NCBI GenBank assembly: GCA_022410635.1
Contig: JAJVDF010000280.1
Coordinates: forward strand, 416,006 to 480,005
Source of the DNA: Tretioscincus oriximinensis
Taxonomy: Eukaryota; Chordata; Lepidosauria; Squamata; Gymnophthalmidae
DNA length: 64,000 bases
Reading direction: 5' to 3'
Every line of letters starts with the position of its first letter. The first letter of the stretch is position 1. Below are positions 31,215 through 43,690 of this stretch, piece after piece. Below the pieces are notes generated by a model. That model had not been told where the DNA came from, did no database searches, and saw only the letters and a list, made by a program, of their open reading frames with translations. The translations under genes were made by a program, and so were the position numbers.

Positions 31215-31220
31215 AATAAA
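31215..31220 (+). terminator. SHOX2: Candidate SHOX2 poly(A) signal
   Basis: Canonical AATAAA, about 1.3 kb after the stop codon, in sequence that is not recognisably repetitive. Competing AATAAA at 30631 and 31726. Confidence 0.4.
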
Positions 31221-31261
31221 AAATTGGTTCAGTTACATTTTAATCCAGCTTCAGAGAGAAT

Positions 31262-31392
31262 AAGGCTCTTTCTGCACTAGCTATATTTTTTGGGCTGTAT
31301 CTTGGAATAGAGTCATGCGAGTATTGGCTATGGCAGCTTCCCTATTTCAAGATAGAACCCAACATAAAAAGCTAGTGCAAAAAGTTCCCAAA
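31262..31392. mobile_element. Hairpin element, family B-like
   Basis: AAGGCTCTTTCTGCACTAGC, GGGCTGTATCTTGGAATAGA, GGCTATGGCAGCTTCCC, AAAAAGCTAGTGCAAAAAG. The ends GCACTAGC / GCTAGTGC are inverted. Confidence 0.7.
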
Positions 31393-31439
31393 TCAATTGT
31401 GAAAGGAATAGTTATTTTTATATTCCCTATTATCTACAC

Positions 31440-31550
31440 CACCACCCCCAAACTGGATTTTCTGGGTTAAATAATCCTGTGAAAGAAAACAGTTTGTCAT
31501 TTGCTGATGTGCTATTTCACTCTGAAAGTGGACTGATACTAGGTTAAAAA
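31440..31550. mobile_element. Family F repeat
   Basis: CCTGTGAAAGAAAACAGTTT, TTTGCTGATGTGCTATTTCA, CTCTGAAAGTGGACTGATAC, TAGGTTAAAAATG. Confidence 0.6.
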
Positions 31551-32107
31551 TGTACACATAAATGCATCACCTGCTGCTCCCCCTTAAGATTCAGATTTTT
31601 AAGATGGCTCTTTCTCTCTTTTTTTCCAAAGGAATGAGAATAACAAGAGAATAAGAAAATCTTCCTTTTTATAAATTTAAAAGAAGAAGCCCAGGTTTTC
31701 AGGCACAAATACCTTATTGGACTTTAATAAAGCCAGCATCCCTCAGGTTGATTCACCCTCAAACCATTCAAAATTTCTTCTCCTTCTTTTTGAGAGTAAA
31801 AGTTCTTTTTGAGAGTAAACAGGAGTATTAAAGACACCAGAAAGAGGGTAAATATGACCATTATGAGGAGTCATCTTTAATAAAAATCATATATGCGTTC
31901 TTCCCTTTTCCTTTACAGGAATCCGTATGCGTATATTTTAAAATTACACCAAAATTTTAAACCTGCTCCTGTCCATTTTCAGACTCAAAATGACTTTCTT
32001 TCTTTCTAATTATTGAAACTAAATGCGTTTTTTCTGAGTTAGAAAATGTCCAAAGAATCACTTAGATCTAATTACCTAAAAAAGAAAAGAAAAGAAAATG
32101 CCCAAAG

Positions 32108-32185
32108 AAAAAAGCTTTGCCACTTTGGTGACATGTTCTCTCACTCTGAAAATAGATTAAAGCTGGATTAAAATGAAACCAGAAC
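32108..32185. mobile_element. Family F repeat, fragment
   Basis: GCCACTTTGGTGACATG, TCACTCTGAAAATAGATTAA, GCTGGATTAAAATG. Confidence 0.55.
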
Positions 32186-33487
32186 CAGGGCTGGGGACTT
32201 CCTTAAGTACCTAAACCAACACCTGAAATCCTGGATTTATTTAAATAGGAACAGTTTGAATCACAACCTCTTCCCCCTTTCTCCTTATCCTTTATTTTTG
32301 GTCATGCATCACATTCATACCTTTATGCAATACCTGCTTATAATAATACTAGATGAAGTTTTTTAAAGATATGCCCCCTCTGTACCTGTATATTTTGCTT
32401 TTTTTTTTTTAAAAAAAAGAGCAAATCAAAAAATCGTGAATTAAGTACTTTTCGTCCAAACCTTCCACCTGATCTTGGAAAGGTGTCTCCACTCCTATAA
32501 GCTTGAGATATTTCAGACGCCTACAGTATAGTATAAGTATACATATATGTGTATTCCTTTCCGGAAGAGCTGTAATCTGGGGGACTAGGAGGAAAACTTC
32601 AGAGTTTTTCATAGTAAATAACTGTTCTTTTTGCCAAGAAAATGCAACAAGGCGGGCGGAAATTTCACCGCAAATTGAACTCTGCTAGCATCAGAGCGTT
32701 TGTAAATTATCTGTTCTCCATGAAAACAGAAACAAAATTATTTATATTGACCATATTTTTTCTAGTGTATTTTAAGTTATTGAAAATGGAGGGGAGGGTG
32801 GGATGGGAGAAGGAAAACAAAAATAGAATTCCGAGAGGAAAAAAAAATGCTGTTACTTCATTTCCATGTCGTTGTCAGCACGATTTATTCTGTTCCACAC
32901 TCAGGTTTGCTTCGCATTTGTTCATTCATTGTTGATGTCCGATTTTCAACAAGTGCCAAGTTATGAATTAAGACACTTTGCAGTCTCTTGAATGGGGGAA
33001 AAAAGTAAAAGTTTTAGCTGATGGTTTCGCATAACTTCGGTTCCTGTTCCTATTAAATTGGTCGTGCCATTTTTTAAACCTTTTCTTATTTTTGCAACTT
33101 CTCTTATCTCCTTCTCTGGCTGAGGACAACTTCTGTGTGCGTGGCTGAAACCCTTTCGGAATTTGCAAGCTGCTTTCTGCATTTTATAAAGGGCAAACTA
33201 ATCTGTCAAACAGTAGAGATTAGGTTGTTCTGCCCAGGCGTAGCTTTTATTAACAGGCTTGAAACGTTGCTTTGGGGTAAAAAAAACCTCATCTGAATAT
33301 TTAATTAAACACTTGCAAACACAAAGCGATGGGAATAATATTCTAATCTAAGCGATTGAAATGCTCCGTTCAAAGGCTGCTTCTAGTCCAGTGGGTGACT
33401 GAATAAAGCGTGTTGCAGAGGAAGTCTAGGAAGGGCTACTTTAAAGTAAATATGTAGGAAAGGGCGGTTCTTACTGGTTACAACTAA

Positions 33488-33632
33488 GGCTGCATCCCCA
33501 CATCACGTATTTATTTCACTACAGCTGGATTCCACCATAAAGCACCGTGGGGACGGATTTATTCCCGAATATCCATGCTTTATTGTGCAATGTTCNGTTA
33601 TAGTGGAATAAATAAGTACTGTGGGGATGCAC
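33488..33632. mobile_element. Hairpin element family A, well preserved
   Basis: GGCTGCATCCCCACATCACG at left, GTACTGTGGGGATGC at right, core TTTATTCCCGAATATCC and GCTTTATTGTGCAATG. One ambiguous base. Confidence 0.88.
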
Positions 33633-33642
33633 ATTTTAAAAT

Positions 33643-33826
33643 CCGGCCTCAGTACACTTTCCGAATGAAAAAAAGAGGGCAGCAGAGTGAACAGCCGTTT
33701 TCTTCCCACGTTGCGAAGAGGAAAGTTGGGTTTTCTGGGCGGGGTGACGCCAAAACAGCTTTCCATTTTGCTGACGCTTCTTTCTCTCTCTGAAAGTGGA
33801 CTGACGCCGGATTAAAACTCAAGTGT
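33643..33826. mobile_element. Family F repeat, long copy
   Basis: GTACACTTTCCGAATG, CAAAACAGCTTTCCATTTTG, CTGACGCTTCTTTC, CTGAAAGTGGACTGACGCCG, GATTAAAACTC. Outer parts are inverted. Confidence 0.65.
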
Positions 33827-34396
33827 GTCACCAAGACCATACGGAATCCCGCTTANGTGGGGTTTCGGTTAGATAATTCTCCAGATAAGCAAAGCCAGCA
33901 AGATCGTGGTTTGAATACTGAAAACTACGAATTTCCCAAATTAGGGAGGATTGAGGCAGGAGCGACGGACTCCGTCGAAGGTACTTTTCAGCTTCCTTGT
34001 TCTGCACGTTTTGTTCTAAGGCCACTTTGCGGAGATCTAAATGTCTCAACGCGAAGTGAGTCCGTCCAATGGCGGAAGCGGATTACTCGGAAAACGAACC
34101 TATTGGACGAGATTTTCTTGGGAAAAAAAAGGCAGCCGACAAACGGACCGTCTAGTTTCGGAAAACGGTTAGCCCTGAAGGAGGGATGCGGAAGGCGGCG
34201 GCTTCTCTTCCAGGTCACTCATTTCCTGGGTATTCAGGAGGAGCAATACGTACTCGGACTATTTGTTTACACGGGGCTAAAGAACCAGAGCAACCATTCG
34301 CCAAAGCTTCTTCGACGGCAGATTTAATTCTCTGGAACTTGGACTCCAGGGGAACAACGTCCAGACGTCCAGGTTAAAATGCTTCTTGGGGTTCGT

Positions 34397-34475
34397 AAAG
34401 TTGCCAGGAAAAAAGGACAGAGAGTCCTTTTAATGGGTGTGTAAAAAAAGAAATTTCAGCNGATGCTGGACTCTT
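34397..34475. mobile_element. Family D fragment
   Basis: GTTGCCAGGAAAAAAGGAC, CTTTTAATGGGTGTGTAAAA, AAATTTCAGC. Confidence 0.5.
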
Positions 34476-34918
34476 TTTTTTATATCAAGGGGATTGGTTA
34501 TGACCAGCACGTGGATACTCAGTTGATAAGAGTGGGCAAATCTCTACTGATAGCTGCCTCTTTCCTCTACTCAGAAAGGCCTATTCCTCATTGTGTGGAA
34601 CCATCCATCCAAATGGAGAAATCGAACATTTTTAGGATGAGGGTATACAAATGGCCAGTTGCTTCTTTTGCATAGGAGCTAAGGAGGCTGGAATCTGTAA
34701 TTTTCTGCTTTTCAGGCTGGAAATCATACGCTACACTTGCCATGACTGGGATGGTGAATGAAAAAGACTTTTGCTCTGCTTGGAGATTCTCCCAAGGACA
34801 GCTGATCGACTGCTAGAGAAACAGGCTGCAGGACTAGTGTCACTTTATATTCTTAGCATTGAGGTTGGGCTGCGTGATTGTGACTTCAAATATCTCTGCT
34901 TGAAGCTCTGCTGAAACA

Positions 34919-34960
34919 AACCAGAATTAGCTCTCTGTAAACCAGAATTAGCTCTCTGTA
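34919..34960. repeat. Perfect 21-bp tandem duplication
   Basis: AACCAGAATTAGCTCTCTGT plus A, twice in a row (34919-34939, 34940-34960). Confidence 0.95.
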
Positions 34961-36239
34961 TAGAAATGCAGGCTGCTGGGTCCCCTGTCTTGGTGCTTTC
35001 TAGGCTTTGATCTTAACGTGCACCAAGAACTGGAAACAGAAACTTATTTCAAAGAAAGTGGACTCTGGATTGTGCTACATACAGAAGACCTGCACATTTA
35101 CTTCTTGTACAAAACAAAGTTTGAATAGGATTCCTGTTTCTTATGAATTTCAGGAATAAATCTAGTTCACAAACTGAGGGGGAAACATTCATACAGTTGA
35201 AACATTCGGCATTTAAGATTCCTTACACTGCAATCCAACAGATTATATTTTGCCAGAACCAAATTCATATCAATTAATTTCATCTTGAGGAAAATATACA
35301 ACCTTCATTGTCAACCAAACAACCACAAACAGGCAATACAGTGCTGGAAGCAGACACTCTTGTTTTTGATATGACCCTCTGGGAGCTGGCTCAATTCAAA
35401 CAAGTAAACAGGTTTATCAATAAGGCTCTTTTATTATTCAATATGCTCACACATTATTTATTTATCTTTACCCACACCACACGGGTGCACACTATCTAGG
35501 ACATTGGAGCTGAGACTAGAAAAATAATCTGAAAGATTATTAAATTAGTTGTTTCAAGTGTATAATGAAAAGGCAGAAATCCAGAATGCTTTTGAATGTA
35601 GAGGTGCCCTATATAGCCATTCAGATTCTCACCTGCAACCGTTAAGGTATGTTCAGATGAAAGTGATGTGTAATTTCTCAGTGTGGTGAATATTTTTCTT
35701 GGAAGGGGGAAACGCTCCACAAGTGGTGAGGAAAGGAAGGAAGAAACTGCATGAAGGAAGCGGAAATTCCAGTGGTATTTTGAGAATCCGAATGGTACAA
35801 GGCTAGAAGATTCCTATTCCCTTAATACGAAGAGAGATTTCTGGAGGTATATCCTGCCAGGATAAGAATCTATGCTCACTAAACTTCCCTCTACTCAACA
35901 AAGGGCCCAGGGCCTTGTTTCCATTTGGAAGTGTTGGGAAAAAAGCAAAACCAAATTAGAAGCAGGACAAAATTTCAGGAATAAATGAATTTTAGGCAAG
36001 AGAGAATCTTCTGTTCAACCTAATGGGTTGGTCTGTATCATGTCTCTTAGGTCTAAGAAGGCAACCAGACAATCCCAAAAGCAAAGCAGGGGAATAACCA
36101 AGAACCAACAGAACAGCCACAACTCCCCTAAAAATTACACAATATATCCAACCAACATATACATTCAATAAAAATCTATTTATATAAACCAAAATTTAAA
36201 ACATGCAATAAGTCACGATTTAACAGATATTGTTCAGAT

Positions 36240-36545
36240 AAATGGTACGGATAGTTCAGTCGCTAAGGAAACCGTCTCACATCTAGGAGATCGGGTTTCG
36301 AAGCCCTGTGTTGGACGTGGAGAGGAGTGAGCACCTTCCATTAGCCTGTAGCTGTAGCCAACCCAGCTATTCGAAAGCATGACTTGCAAGAAATTGCTAT
36401 TGACTGCAAGTAGATACATGGGAACCACCACAGCCTGGTGGGGAAGATAGAATGTCAGCCTTTGGGCAAAAATACCCTTGTAAGCCGCTTTGAGTCGCTT
36501 TGAAAGGCGAGAAAAGCGGGGTATAAGAACCAGTTCCTCTTCTTC
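36240..36545 (+). mobile_element. tRNA-derived SINE, long copy
   Basis: GGATAGTTCAGTCGCTAAGG (A-box region), ATCGGGTTTCGAAGCCC (B-box region), then TGTAAGCCGCTTTGAGTCGC and AGCGGGGTATAAGAACCAG, ending in a CTT-rich tail. The 3' tail AAAGCGGGGTATAAGAACCA is typical of squamate SINEs. Confidence 0.8.
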
Positions 36546-36699
36546 TACATTATGGTACGTTTCTTGGTCCTTTGTTATTGTTTTGTTGGATACGATCAAG
36601 TTATGGGTGATTTCTGGTTCACTGCATAGGCATCTCCGTGGGTACCTCTATGCAGTTTTCTCTGCTGAGAAACAGATATAGTTTGCAATTGCCTACGGC

Positions 36700-36884
36700 T
36701 AGGCTGACCAGATTACCTCTTTTGGGAGCGGGAACCTGGTTTTGGGGTGCCTTGCGGTTTTTGCTGAGGAATTTCTTTTCAAAAAAAGATATATATATTT
36801 TTTAAAAATTCCTCAGCAAAACCCAGGAGGCATCCCCAAACTAGGTTTTCACAAACCTCCAAAAGGGGTCCTCTGGTCAGCCTA
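36700..36884. mobile_element. Hairpin element family C
   Basis: TAGGCTGACCAGATTACCTC at left; GGTCCTCTGGTCAGCCTA at right. Inner halves GGTTTTGGGGTGCCTTGCGG and TTTGCTGAGGAA pair with TTCCTCAGCAAAACCC and GGCATCCCCAAACTAGG. TA at both ends could be a TA target duplication. Confidence 0.85.
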
Positions 36885-37454
36885 CCCACATCTAGAGAGA
36901 GGCTGGGAACTGAATCAGCAACCCTCTGCTTTCTAGGCAGTTTGAGTTACATGTCTGTGTTAGGGAAGTCATTGGGATTCAAAAACTAGGAAATTTCCCC
37001 TAGATCTTCCCATAAGAAGCTAGTGTAGTGCAAGATGACTAAAGGTAGAAAAACAAAAATGTACTGTATTGTGTGTACATAAAGCACTGCGGAGTTCAGT
37101 GAGACTTCCTTTTGAATAGGTGTGCAAAATGCGTAACAGATCCATTAGTCCAGGGATCCAAATTCATTTCTTTTATTTCCAGACTACTACTTTCCATCCC
37201 AATTGGTTTTAGGCTGCATTCATATAACACCCTTGTTTATTCTGGTATTTAACCTACAGATAATTTGATTTAGCAGTTACTGGTTTTAATTCATCTCATT
37301 CATAACTTTGTAGTGTATTGTGAGATTTGCTTTTCTCTCAGTTTCTAACAAACAAGGTTTTCTATGCACATGACACACTGTCCTATCAAAGACAAATACT
37401 ATCCCACAAAGAATTTTAAAAAGTCCAAAGCCAAATTGAACACATAAGAATCCA

Positions 37455-37730
37455 CAACCCTGTCCACACAGAGCGTTATTCTGGCCTATTTTCAGAATAG
37501 GGTCTGCCATCCAGATGCTGATGAAGACAATGATCTCATGTGGATAGCCAAGCTTTCTCTCCAGAATAATCCAGCAAAGGAGCTAGCAGCACTTTGAGAC
37601 TAACTTGAGAAAAGTGGTTGGCATAAGCTTTCATAGACAGGTCTACTTCTTCAGATGCAACTTTCTGCTAGACTAACACGGCTATTTCTCTGAAATTGAT
37701 CTCCAGAATAATGTTTGTGTGGACAGGGCT
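37455..37730. mobile_element. Family B element interrupted by a family E element
   Basis: B landmarks CCCTGTCCACACAGAGCG, TTATTCTGGCC and GGATAGCCAAGC are on the left, and CAGAATAATGTTTGTGTGG with ACAGGGC on the right. Between them (37571-37699) is a family E copy ending AGACTAACACGGCTATTTC. TCTCCAGAATAAT occurs at 37558-37570 and 37700-37712. Confidence 0.7.
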
Positions 37731-39464
37731 CACCAGTTAAAAATACCAAAGGGAAATAAGCATGAAAATACATACACTCTAGATTACAGAACCCAGCTGA
37801 AAAACGATTTCATATAAATTCCATCTACTAAGTATATTTTCATCGCATGACAAGAAATTGCGTAAAATAGATAAAATATAATGCCCTTAATTTTTTTGCA
37901 AATGTCCACTTGAACACAGAGGACTCATTTGGAAGCTTTTTAAGGCCATTATATATTTTGCCTATTTTAAACAGTTTCTTTTTATATGATGAAAATATAT
38001 TAAATTGCTGGGATTTATTTGGAACGGCTTTTCAGCTGAGTTATAAGTCGCCATACCGTTTCTAGGCTTTTTCCTTTCTATGGTATTTTTCAACTGGTGG
38101 AAAAATACTCCTAACAGCCATCTTGTTTGCTGGTTGTCAAGATGATTACAGTAGTCTCTGTTTCCAAACGCAATTGGATTGTTTGCTGTCAATATCAGAT
38201 TCTTTCAGTACCGTTACATTACCATTCTTTCATTACCATTACAGTTTCTTGTCAGAACTATCCACACATTGTAGCTTTTCTTCAGTAACCCTATATAGTG
38301 GTTTGACAGTTCTTTTCCCTGGTAAACTAATAATCAGATAAGTCGGCTCTAAATCCAAAAAACTGTTGTTTTATATAACAACCTGGTGTGGCAAATGCAA
38401 TACAAATTCGTCTTGCAAATGACTACTGACTCTCTCTGGCTGCAGCCCCAGTCCAGAAACATCTTGGGGGACAGCACCATTAAAGACACCCTACATTCAC
38501 CAGAAGGAAGCCTTTATTCTTTTGTGTATGTGTGTGTTGCTTTCTATTTATGAAATTTTGGAGGTTTGCAAAAGAGGCTTTTAAGGGGCATGTTTTGTCA
38601 TCAGTTTTCTGAGAATTTACATCATTAAAGAGAGCATTTGAACCTTTGATTTGAGCTACATGAGGCTGAACTTCCATAGAATCTTATTTAAAAAAACACC
38701 CTAGATTTTGAATCACTTCAGAGTCATGGAGATACACAGGATGACTTATACTGTGAACTCAGTCTTCACTTTTAGCTTCTATTCAAGTCAACTAGCACAC
38801 AATAAACTTTTCATTATAGGTCTTCAGTCCTGCTAATGTTGACTGGATATCAACTGAAATCTGTCTCTTGAGGTTCCAGAGGATGCAACTGTGCTCAAAG
38901 GATGCAGTCAAAGTCATGTTAAAAGAAGGGAGGCCCTATGATAAAACAATACGCTAAGAATTGTCAGATCAAGACACAAATTTTATAGCCATACCATGCT
39001 GTTTATGGTGTTTCTTCTAGCCACACTCCTTTCACAAAGGTGATAATCAAAGCAACATTAAGTTTGAGGCAACTAAACAATGATGCCCCGAGGCAGCATT
39101 GCTTTTCAAAAAGAACACAGAAATTCCCTTCTTTGTTGTGATTGTGTAGCTAGGTAATAATAATTTAGTTGTAATCTCAGGAGATCATACTGCAGTTTGA
39201 AGTTTGTAAACCTAGCTTTAAGTAAGTGTTGAGTAAGATTTCAGTAACACTCCCATCTTGAAATCAAAGGTAACTTTAGGGACCAGAAGAGAATCACAGT
39301 TTAGATTTAAGAATTTTGTACTTCTCAGATTTGAATTATTTTTTAAATGTCATCTCACCCTTGAGTTGAGCTCATTTGGTTCTTTAAAATAGTAACCCGT
39401 AAAAGTATGGTCAGGTTTCCCTTGTCAAAATCTTTTATTTTGATTCTTTTTTTAAAAAAAATCT

Positions 39465-39560
39465 ATTTAAGAATTTATACCTCATTCTTCCCCAGCAGAT
39501 CTCAAGGCAGAGTATAACAGCAAATATAAAATAAACAAATTATTAAAACATACAGTATTT
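39465..39560 (-). mobile_element. LINE/SINE 3' tail, reverse orientation
   Basis: On the - strand TACTCTGCCTTGAGATCTGC and GAGGTATAAATTC follow TTTTAATAATTTG-type sequence, the tail pattern seen elsewhere. Confidence 0.55.
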
Positions 39561-40145
39561 AAAATTAAATCCTCCCTCCCTGGAGGCGAAGATGTATGTT
39601 TTAACTTGGCTTCAAAAACTATAACCTTATGCTATAAATGATGCCCTCCATAGATGAAAACTGATTTCAATAAGCATTGAAAGGGAGAAGAAATTTGACA
39701 TTAGGCGCACTCCTTGAAAGATGTTACGCTTTTGTGGTAACCTTAAACAACCATTTGTGTATCTAATGTTTGTAATGGAAAACATAAGCATAGAAATGAT
39801 TAATTCAAAGTAGAAAGAAAATACCCACACAAGAACTGATGGCACTTCCTTGCTTTAGCATATATATACTAGTTAGTATAAGCAAATGATGTTATCAATA
39901 CATGTTATTGGTTGTTAAACACCACCAAATCAGTGGTCTCATGGAGTCTGTAAGCAAATATCCATGCAGTTTTCTTGGTCGATATAGCATGATTTGTTAT
40001 TACTTTCATCTGCAGAGATGCCGTGTATTGAATTTATGACTCTTCATTTTCCAGTTAGTTGTTCTCCCATGGTGTTATGGCAGTGATGAGGAACCTTTAA
40101 TCTGCCAGGGCATATTTGGATACTTCTAATATCACTCAAGGGCCA

Positions 40146-40443
40146 GGGATTGGACAGGTCAACTATTGTTGGAGTTAGCCTATATATTATTAGGGCTTCC
40201 AGAATCAGATCGTTGTTTTGGGAGCAAATTTCTAAGGCCCGTGACCCATTACCGATTTAGATGCTACTACTCACCCGGCTGAATATACACTGTTTTTAAA
40301 TGATGTCATTTGTTCTTTTTACTCTATTTGTATTTTACCCTATTTATATTTATACTGTTTTTAATTGCTGTATTTTATTCTATTTGAAGCTTACTTTTTA
40401 ACTTTTTTGATATGGTCAAATGACTAATCAATAAATCTTTGAA
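40146..40443 (+). mobile_element. LINE-like 3'-end insertion flanked by a 13-bp duplication
   Basis: CACTCAAGGGCCA occurs at 40133-40145 and at 40444-40456, bracketing 298 bp. The insert is T-rich (CTGTTTTTAATTGCTG) and ends AATCAATAAATC, like a 5'-truncated LINE 3' end. The surrounding sequence, including CCTGGGCCTTTGGTTTCCCA, then CCCCTG, at 40740-40764, is itself an older repeat. Confidence 0.7.
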
Positions 40444-42839
40444 CACTCAAGGGCCATAACCAGGGCCCACCCCCTGGCCCCCTAGGACCTGCATAAGCCA
40501 CAACTCTCCATCTGCCCATGCCACTGCCCAACCATCCCCACAAAATCACAGGGTTTTCAATGTCCTCAGCCCTTCACCCTCCTTCCCTTGCCCTCCTTCT
40601 TCATCTCTTTATTTCCTGTTTTTGTATTTCACTCCATTTTTAACAAATTGAGGAACTGTTATTTAGCTCGGGAAGCTTATTGGTTCCTCAGGGAACACAC
40701 TGTAGGCCAAAACAAATGGTTCTGCGGGCCTGATCTGGCCTGGGCCTTTGGTTTCCCACCCCTGTATTATGGCTATCCAGTCAAGGGCTATAATCTGCTT
40801 GCTATTCAAATTTGTGTTGCATTTGCCTTATCAAGTTGTTATATAAACTAAAAGATTTCGGGTTTTAGAGCTGGACTACTTTATATGCTGAATGTGAAAC
40901 TCAGGGTGGAACTCATTTCAAATTAATTAGTTACTGCATTTAGGTTAACTTTATCAAACATTTGCTTTCTCAAATTTGGAAAACTTTTTCAAAAAAGTCA
41001 TTAGAAGCATGGACATTGCTTTCTGCCTGCCTTGCCTTTTCCATCTCTCCTGGCAATCGGAATGTGAATCATGATGAATATAAAGGCAGGACATGCACAC
41101 AATACTGTCTTGTATCAATCTGGATTGGCCTTGAAGGGTAGATGGGTAGTTGGTGACTTGTGCCAACAAGATGCCCATATTAAGGGTAATTCATTCCCCA
41201 AATTCCAGATTCTGAAGTTGCTAGCTGGACATATTCTAGCTGGTGCCCAGAAGCATACACTTCCATGACTGGGATCCCAGAAAAATATCACTAGGCTTCT
41301 GGCAGCTTGTGGGTGTTTTGGTCCACCAGAGAACAGCATTTTGGAAATCACTCTAAAGATGTTAGTTATCAAAAATGATTTCAAGAGAAAAAATAATGAA
41401 ATGTTTATGAAAACATAAGCCAGGGGCAGTACCAAAAGACAGCCTGATTACTCATGGTATGGGTGAAGTTTCCAGTCAAAGAATTAGGAAAATTTGTGCT
41501 CTATAAGCATCTAAAAGGCAACTAAGCATAAAGCTATAACCTTTGGCAGGATGGAGAAAGGTTAGATATACCAGTAGGTAAGTATGATAAATTACACGTA
41601 GGCAGCTCCTAACTGTAGACAGGAAATTAGATCATTCCTTCCCTCTTATATTGTACACAGAGAACTTTTGGTTATAAGTACGAAATGGACTTATTCTATT
41701 CCTCTTTATGATCTAAAATGAATCGCTAAGCTTTGGCTGATATCTATTGAATAATCACTTCCCAAGGGACTTTAGTTAGGTGATTAAATTTAGGAGGCAT
41801 TAATAAGCTCACTTACCTAGTTCTCATCGAACTGGGGAATCCCTGTTGTGACAAGGCTGAGCTTTCACCTAATAGAATGTGCCCTCAGGAGAATTAGAAA
41901 AAAGTCCCTAAATGGTGGATCCTATATATTAGGAAGAATGTGAAGAAACAGAATCCTTTCTTCAAGCACTTACTTGTTTGTATTAAATATATAACTGGTT
42001 TATAGAGTGGAAGCATTTTACTGGGTCAGTCTTCTTTAGCTTAGTCAAAAATGAGTGGAAATACTCTACGAGGCAAATTGAAAGTTTTAGATAGCTTTAA
42101 AGAGGATAAAATGAAGGGGCTGCTTCTGACCAAGTTTTGTAGCTTGAAGGGTAAATGGCTGCAGATTCACTCTTGAACAGAGCAGGCCACTGTGTGGACT
42201 AGAAATTCTAAAATAGATTTAGTTATTTTAAAACCTCCTTAAATAAAGTCACCATAAAATCGATTTTCCTCTTACTAGAGATGTGCTGAGTTGGTTTGAT
42301 CACTTCCCAGTAAACCAGGTCATTTGTATCATTTCTATGTGAAGTGAAGGATTCTGTTGTTTGCACAACCCTGGTTCAAATTGAACTTGAACAAAGGGGA
42401 TTCTAAGGAACCAAGCAAACAAAAATGCTTTGTTATAGTTGACTTGCAAACCAAATCAAATCCAAACTAAGGGTATTTGGTTTGATTCAAACTGAACAAT
42501 TACATTTCAGCTTCTTTCCTTTGCCTTGGTTTTGTGAATGAAGATTTATGAGAGGGGGGTTAGTTGTCTACATCTTTAGCAGGCTTGTGTGAAGGATAAG
42601 CAGGTCTGGCTGCATCGATTACAAGAGAAGATGTAATCTGGACATGGAATGGGGGTTATATCCTGGTTCTGGCACAATTGCGTTTGGTCCTCAAGGTCAG
42701 CCCGGCATGCATTCTCGAAGGAGGAGACTGCTTTGTAGATGCAAGAAATGTCTACGGACATTTTTGAATTATGGAAAGATGACATAACAATACAAGTTCC
42801 AGACATTAAAGATAAGATCTATAAAATTAAAAAAGAAAA

Positions 42840-43512
42840 AATTAATAATCTAAAAGAAGTAAGAATAAACATATTACATTAGTGGCACAGAATGGCCATC
42901 CAATTAAGTCACTTTGTACAACATCTTAACTCTTGCTGGCATGGCTGCTCCCAAAGAGGCACTTATATCCATTTCTTCTGGCAGTGTCCCATAATACAAG
43001 AATATTGGAAAAATATAAAGAAATTAGTATCATGACAAATAGGCAACTTGAAATCACAGAACAAATGGGCGCACTTTCAAGTAGAATAAATGCTAACCTG
43101 AGCTCATGTGTGAAAGAAGTAACAGAGGAAGCCAATGCCTGTGGCCAAATTATGTTGTTAAGGGGATGGAGAGACCCATTGAAATGGACCTTGGATAAGT
43201 GGCATAATTATTTAACGGACTTAACGGTGGTAGGAGTTTCAAGTCCAATAATTAGGAAAAGATAAGACTGTGCAAAAGAAAATGGGAAGTATTAAAGAAT
43301 TATCTAGAAAACAGACTAAGGGACGATCCTGATAAACTAAAGCTATGTCTAATTTTCTCATTATAGTTGGAGGAGAGTGAGACATTTTCCGGCTTTTCGC
43401 TACAAGGGTGGGTGGGTGGAAGGGTTTTGTTTGTACTGTATGTTTTTTAAGTTTTATATGTATGTATAGATGTTTGTTGCATATATGTTTGTACATAATT
43501 AAAACCATTTTT
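42840..43512 (+). pseudogene. L1-type LINE ORF2 3' remnant
   Basis: The frame around 42930-43030 gives CWHGCSQRGTYIHFFWQCP and then IIQEYWKNIKKL, the Cys/His-type C-terminal motif of L1 ORF2 (compare CWxxCGxxGTxxHxxWxCP). A frameshift follows, then RDPLKWTLDKWHNYL, the usual final segment. A T-rich 3' UTR and an A-rich end near 43500-43520 follow. The reverse transcriptase domain is absent, so this is a 5'-truncated dead copy. Confidence 0.75.
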
Positions 43513-43690
43513 TAAGAAAGAGAGAGACTGTCTTGTTGATGATAATTCTCCAACCTCTCTGATCAGCAGCTAGGACAAGCCACTGGCTAATATGGCAGAC
43601 ATCAAGGGATTTCTTGCAGGAATCCTTGTATCTCTTCTTTGGTGCCCCTCTGTCACAGTGACCAGTTGTGAAACACTTCCTGCTTTTTAT

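Larger units (their letters stand above)
29915..31240 (+). other. SHOX2: SHOX2 3' UTR (predicted extent)
   Basis: CpG-rich and GC-repeat-rich to about 30350, then AT-richer. It includes a family B hairpin at 30480-30657, a (TA)n tract at 30666-30688 and candidate poly(A) signals AATAAA at 30631 (inside the B element) and 31215. A further AATAAA at 31726 would extend it. Which is used cannot be told from sequence; the 31215 site gives a 3' UTR of about 1.3 kb. Confidence 0.5.
31393..42839. other. SHOX2 3' flanking region, first part
   Basis: No exon-like coding match on either strand. It contains F copies (31440, 32108, 33643), A (33488), partial D (34397), a SINE (36240), a C hairpin (36700), B plus E (37455), a LINE tail on the - strand (39465) and a 298-bp insertion (40146-40443). 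It also has a 19-bp tandem duplication near 31783 and a 21-bp one at 34919-34960. 32640-33400 appears single copy with TAATTA-type motifs. 34480-36230, 37740-39460 and 40780-42830 show nothing recognisable. Confidence 0.7.
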
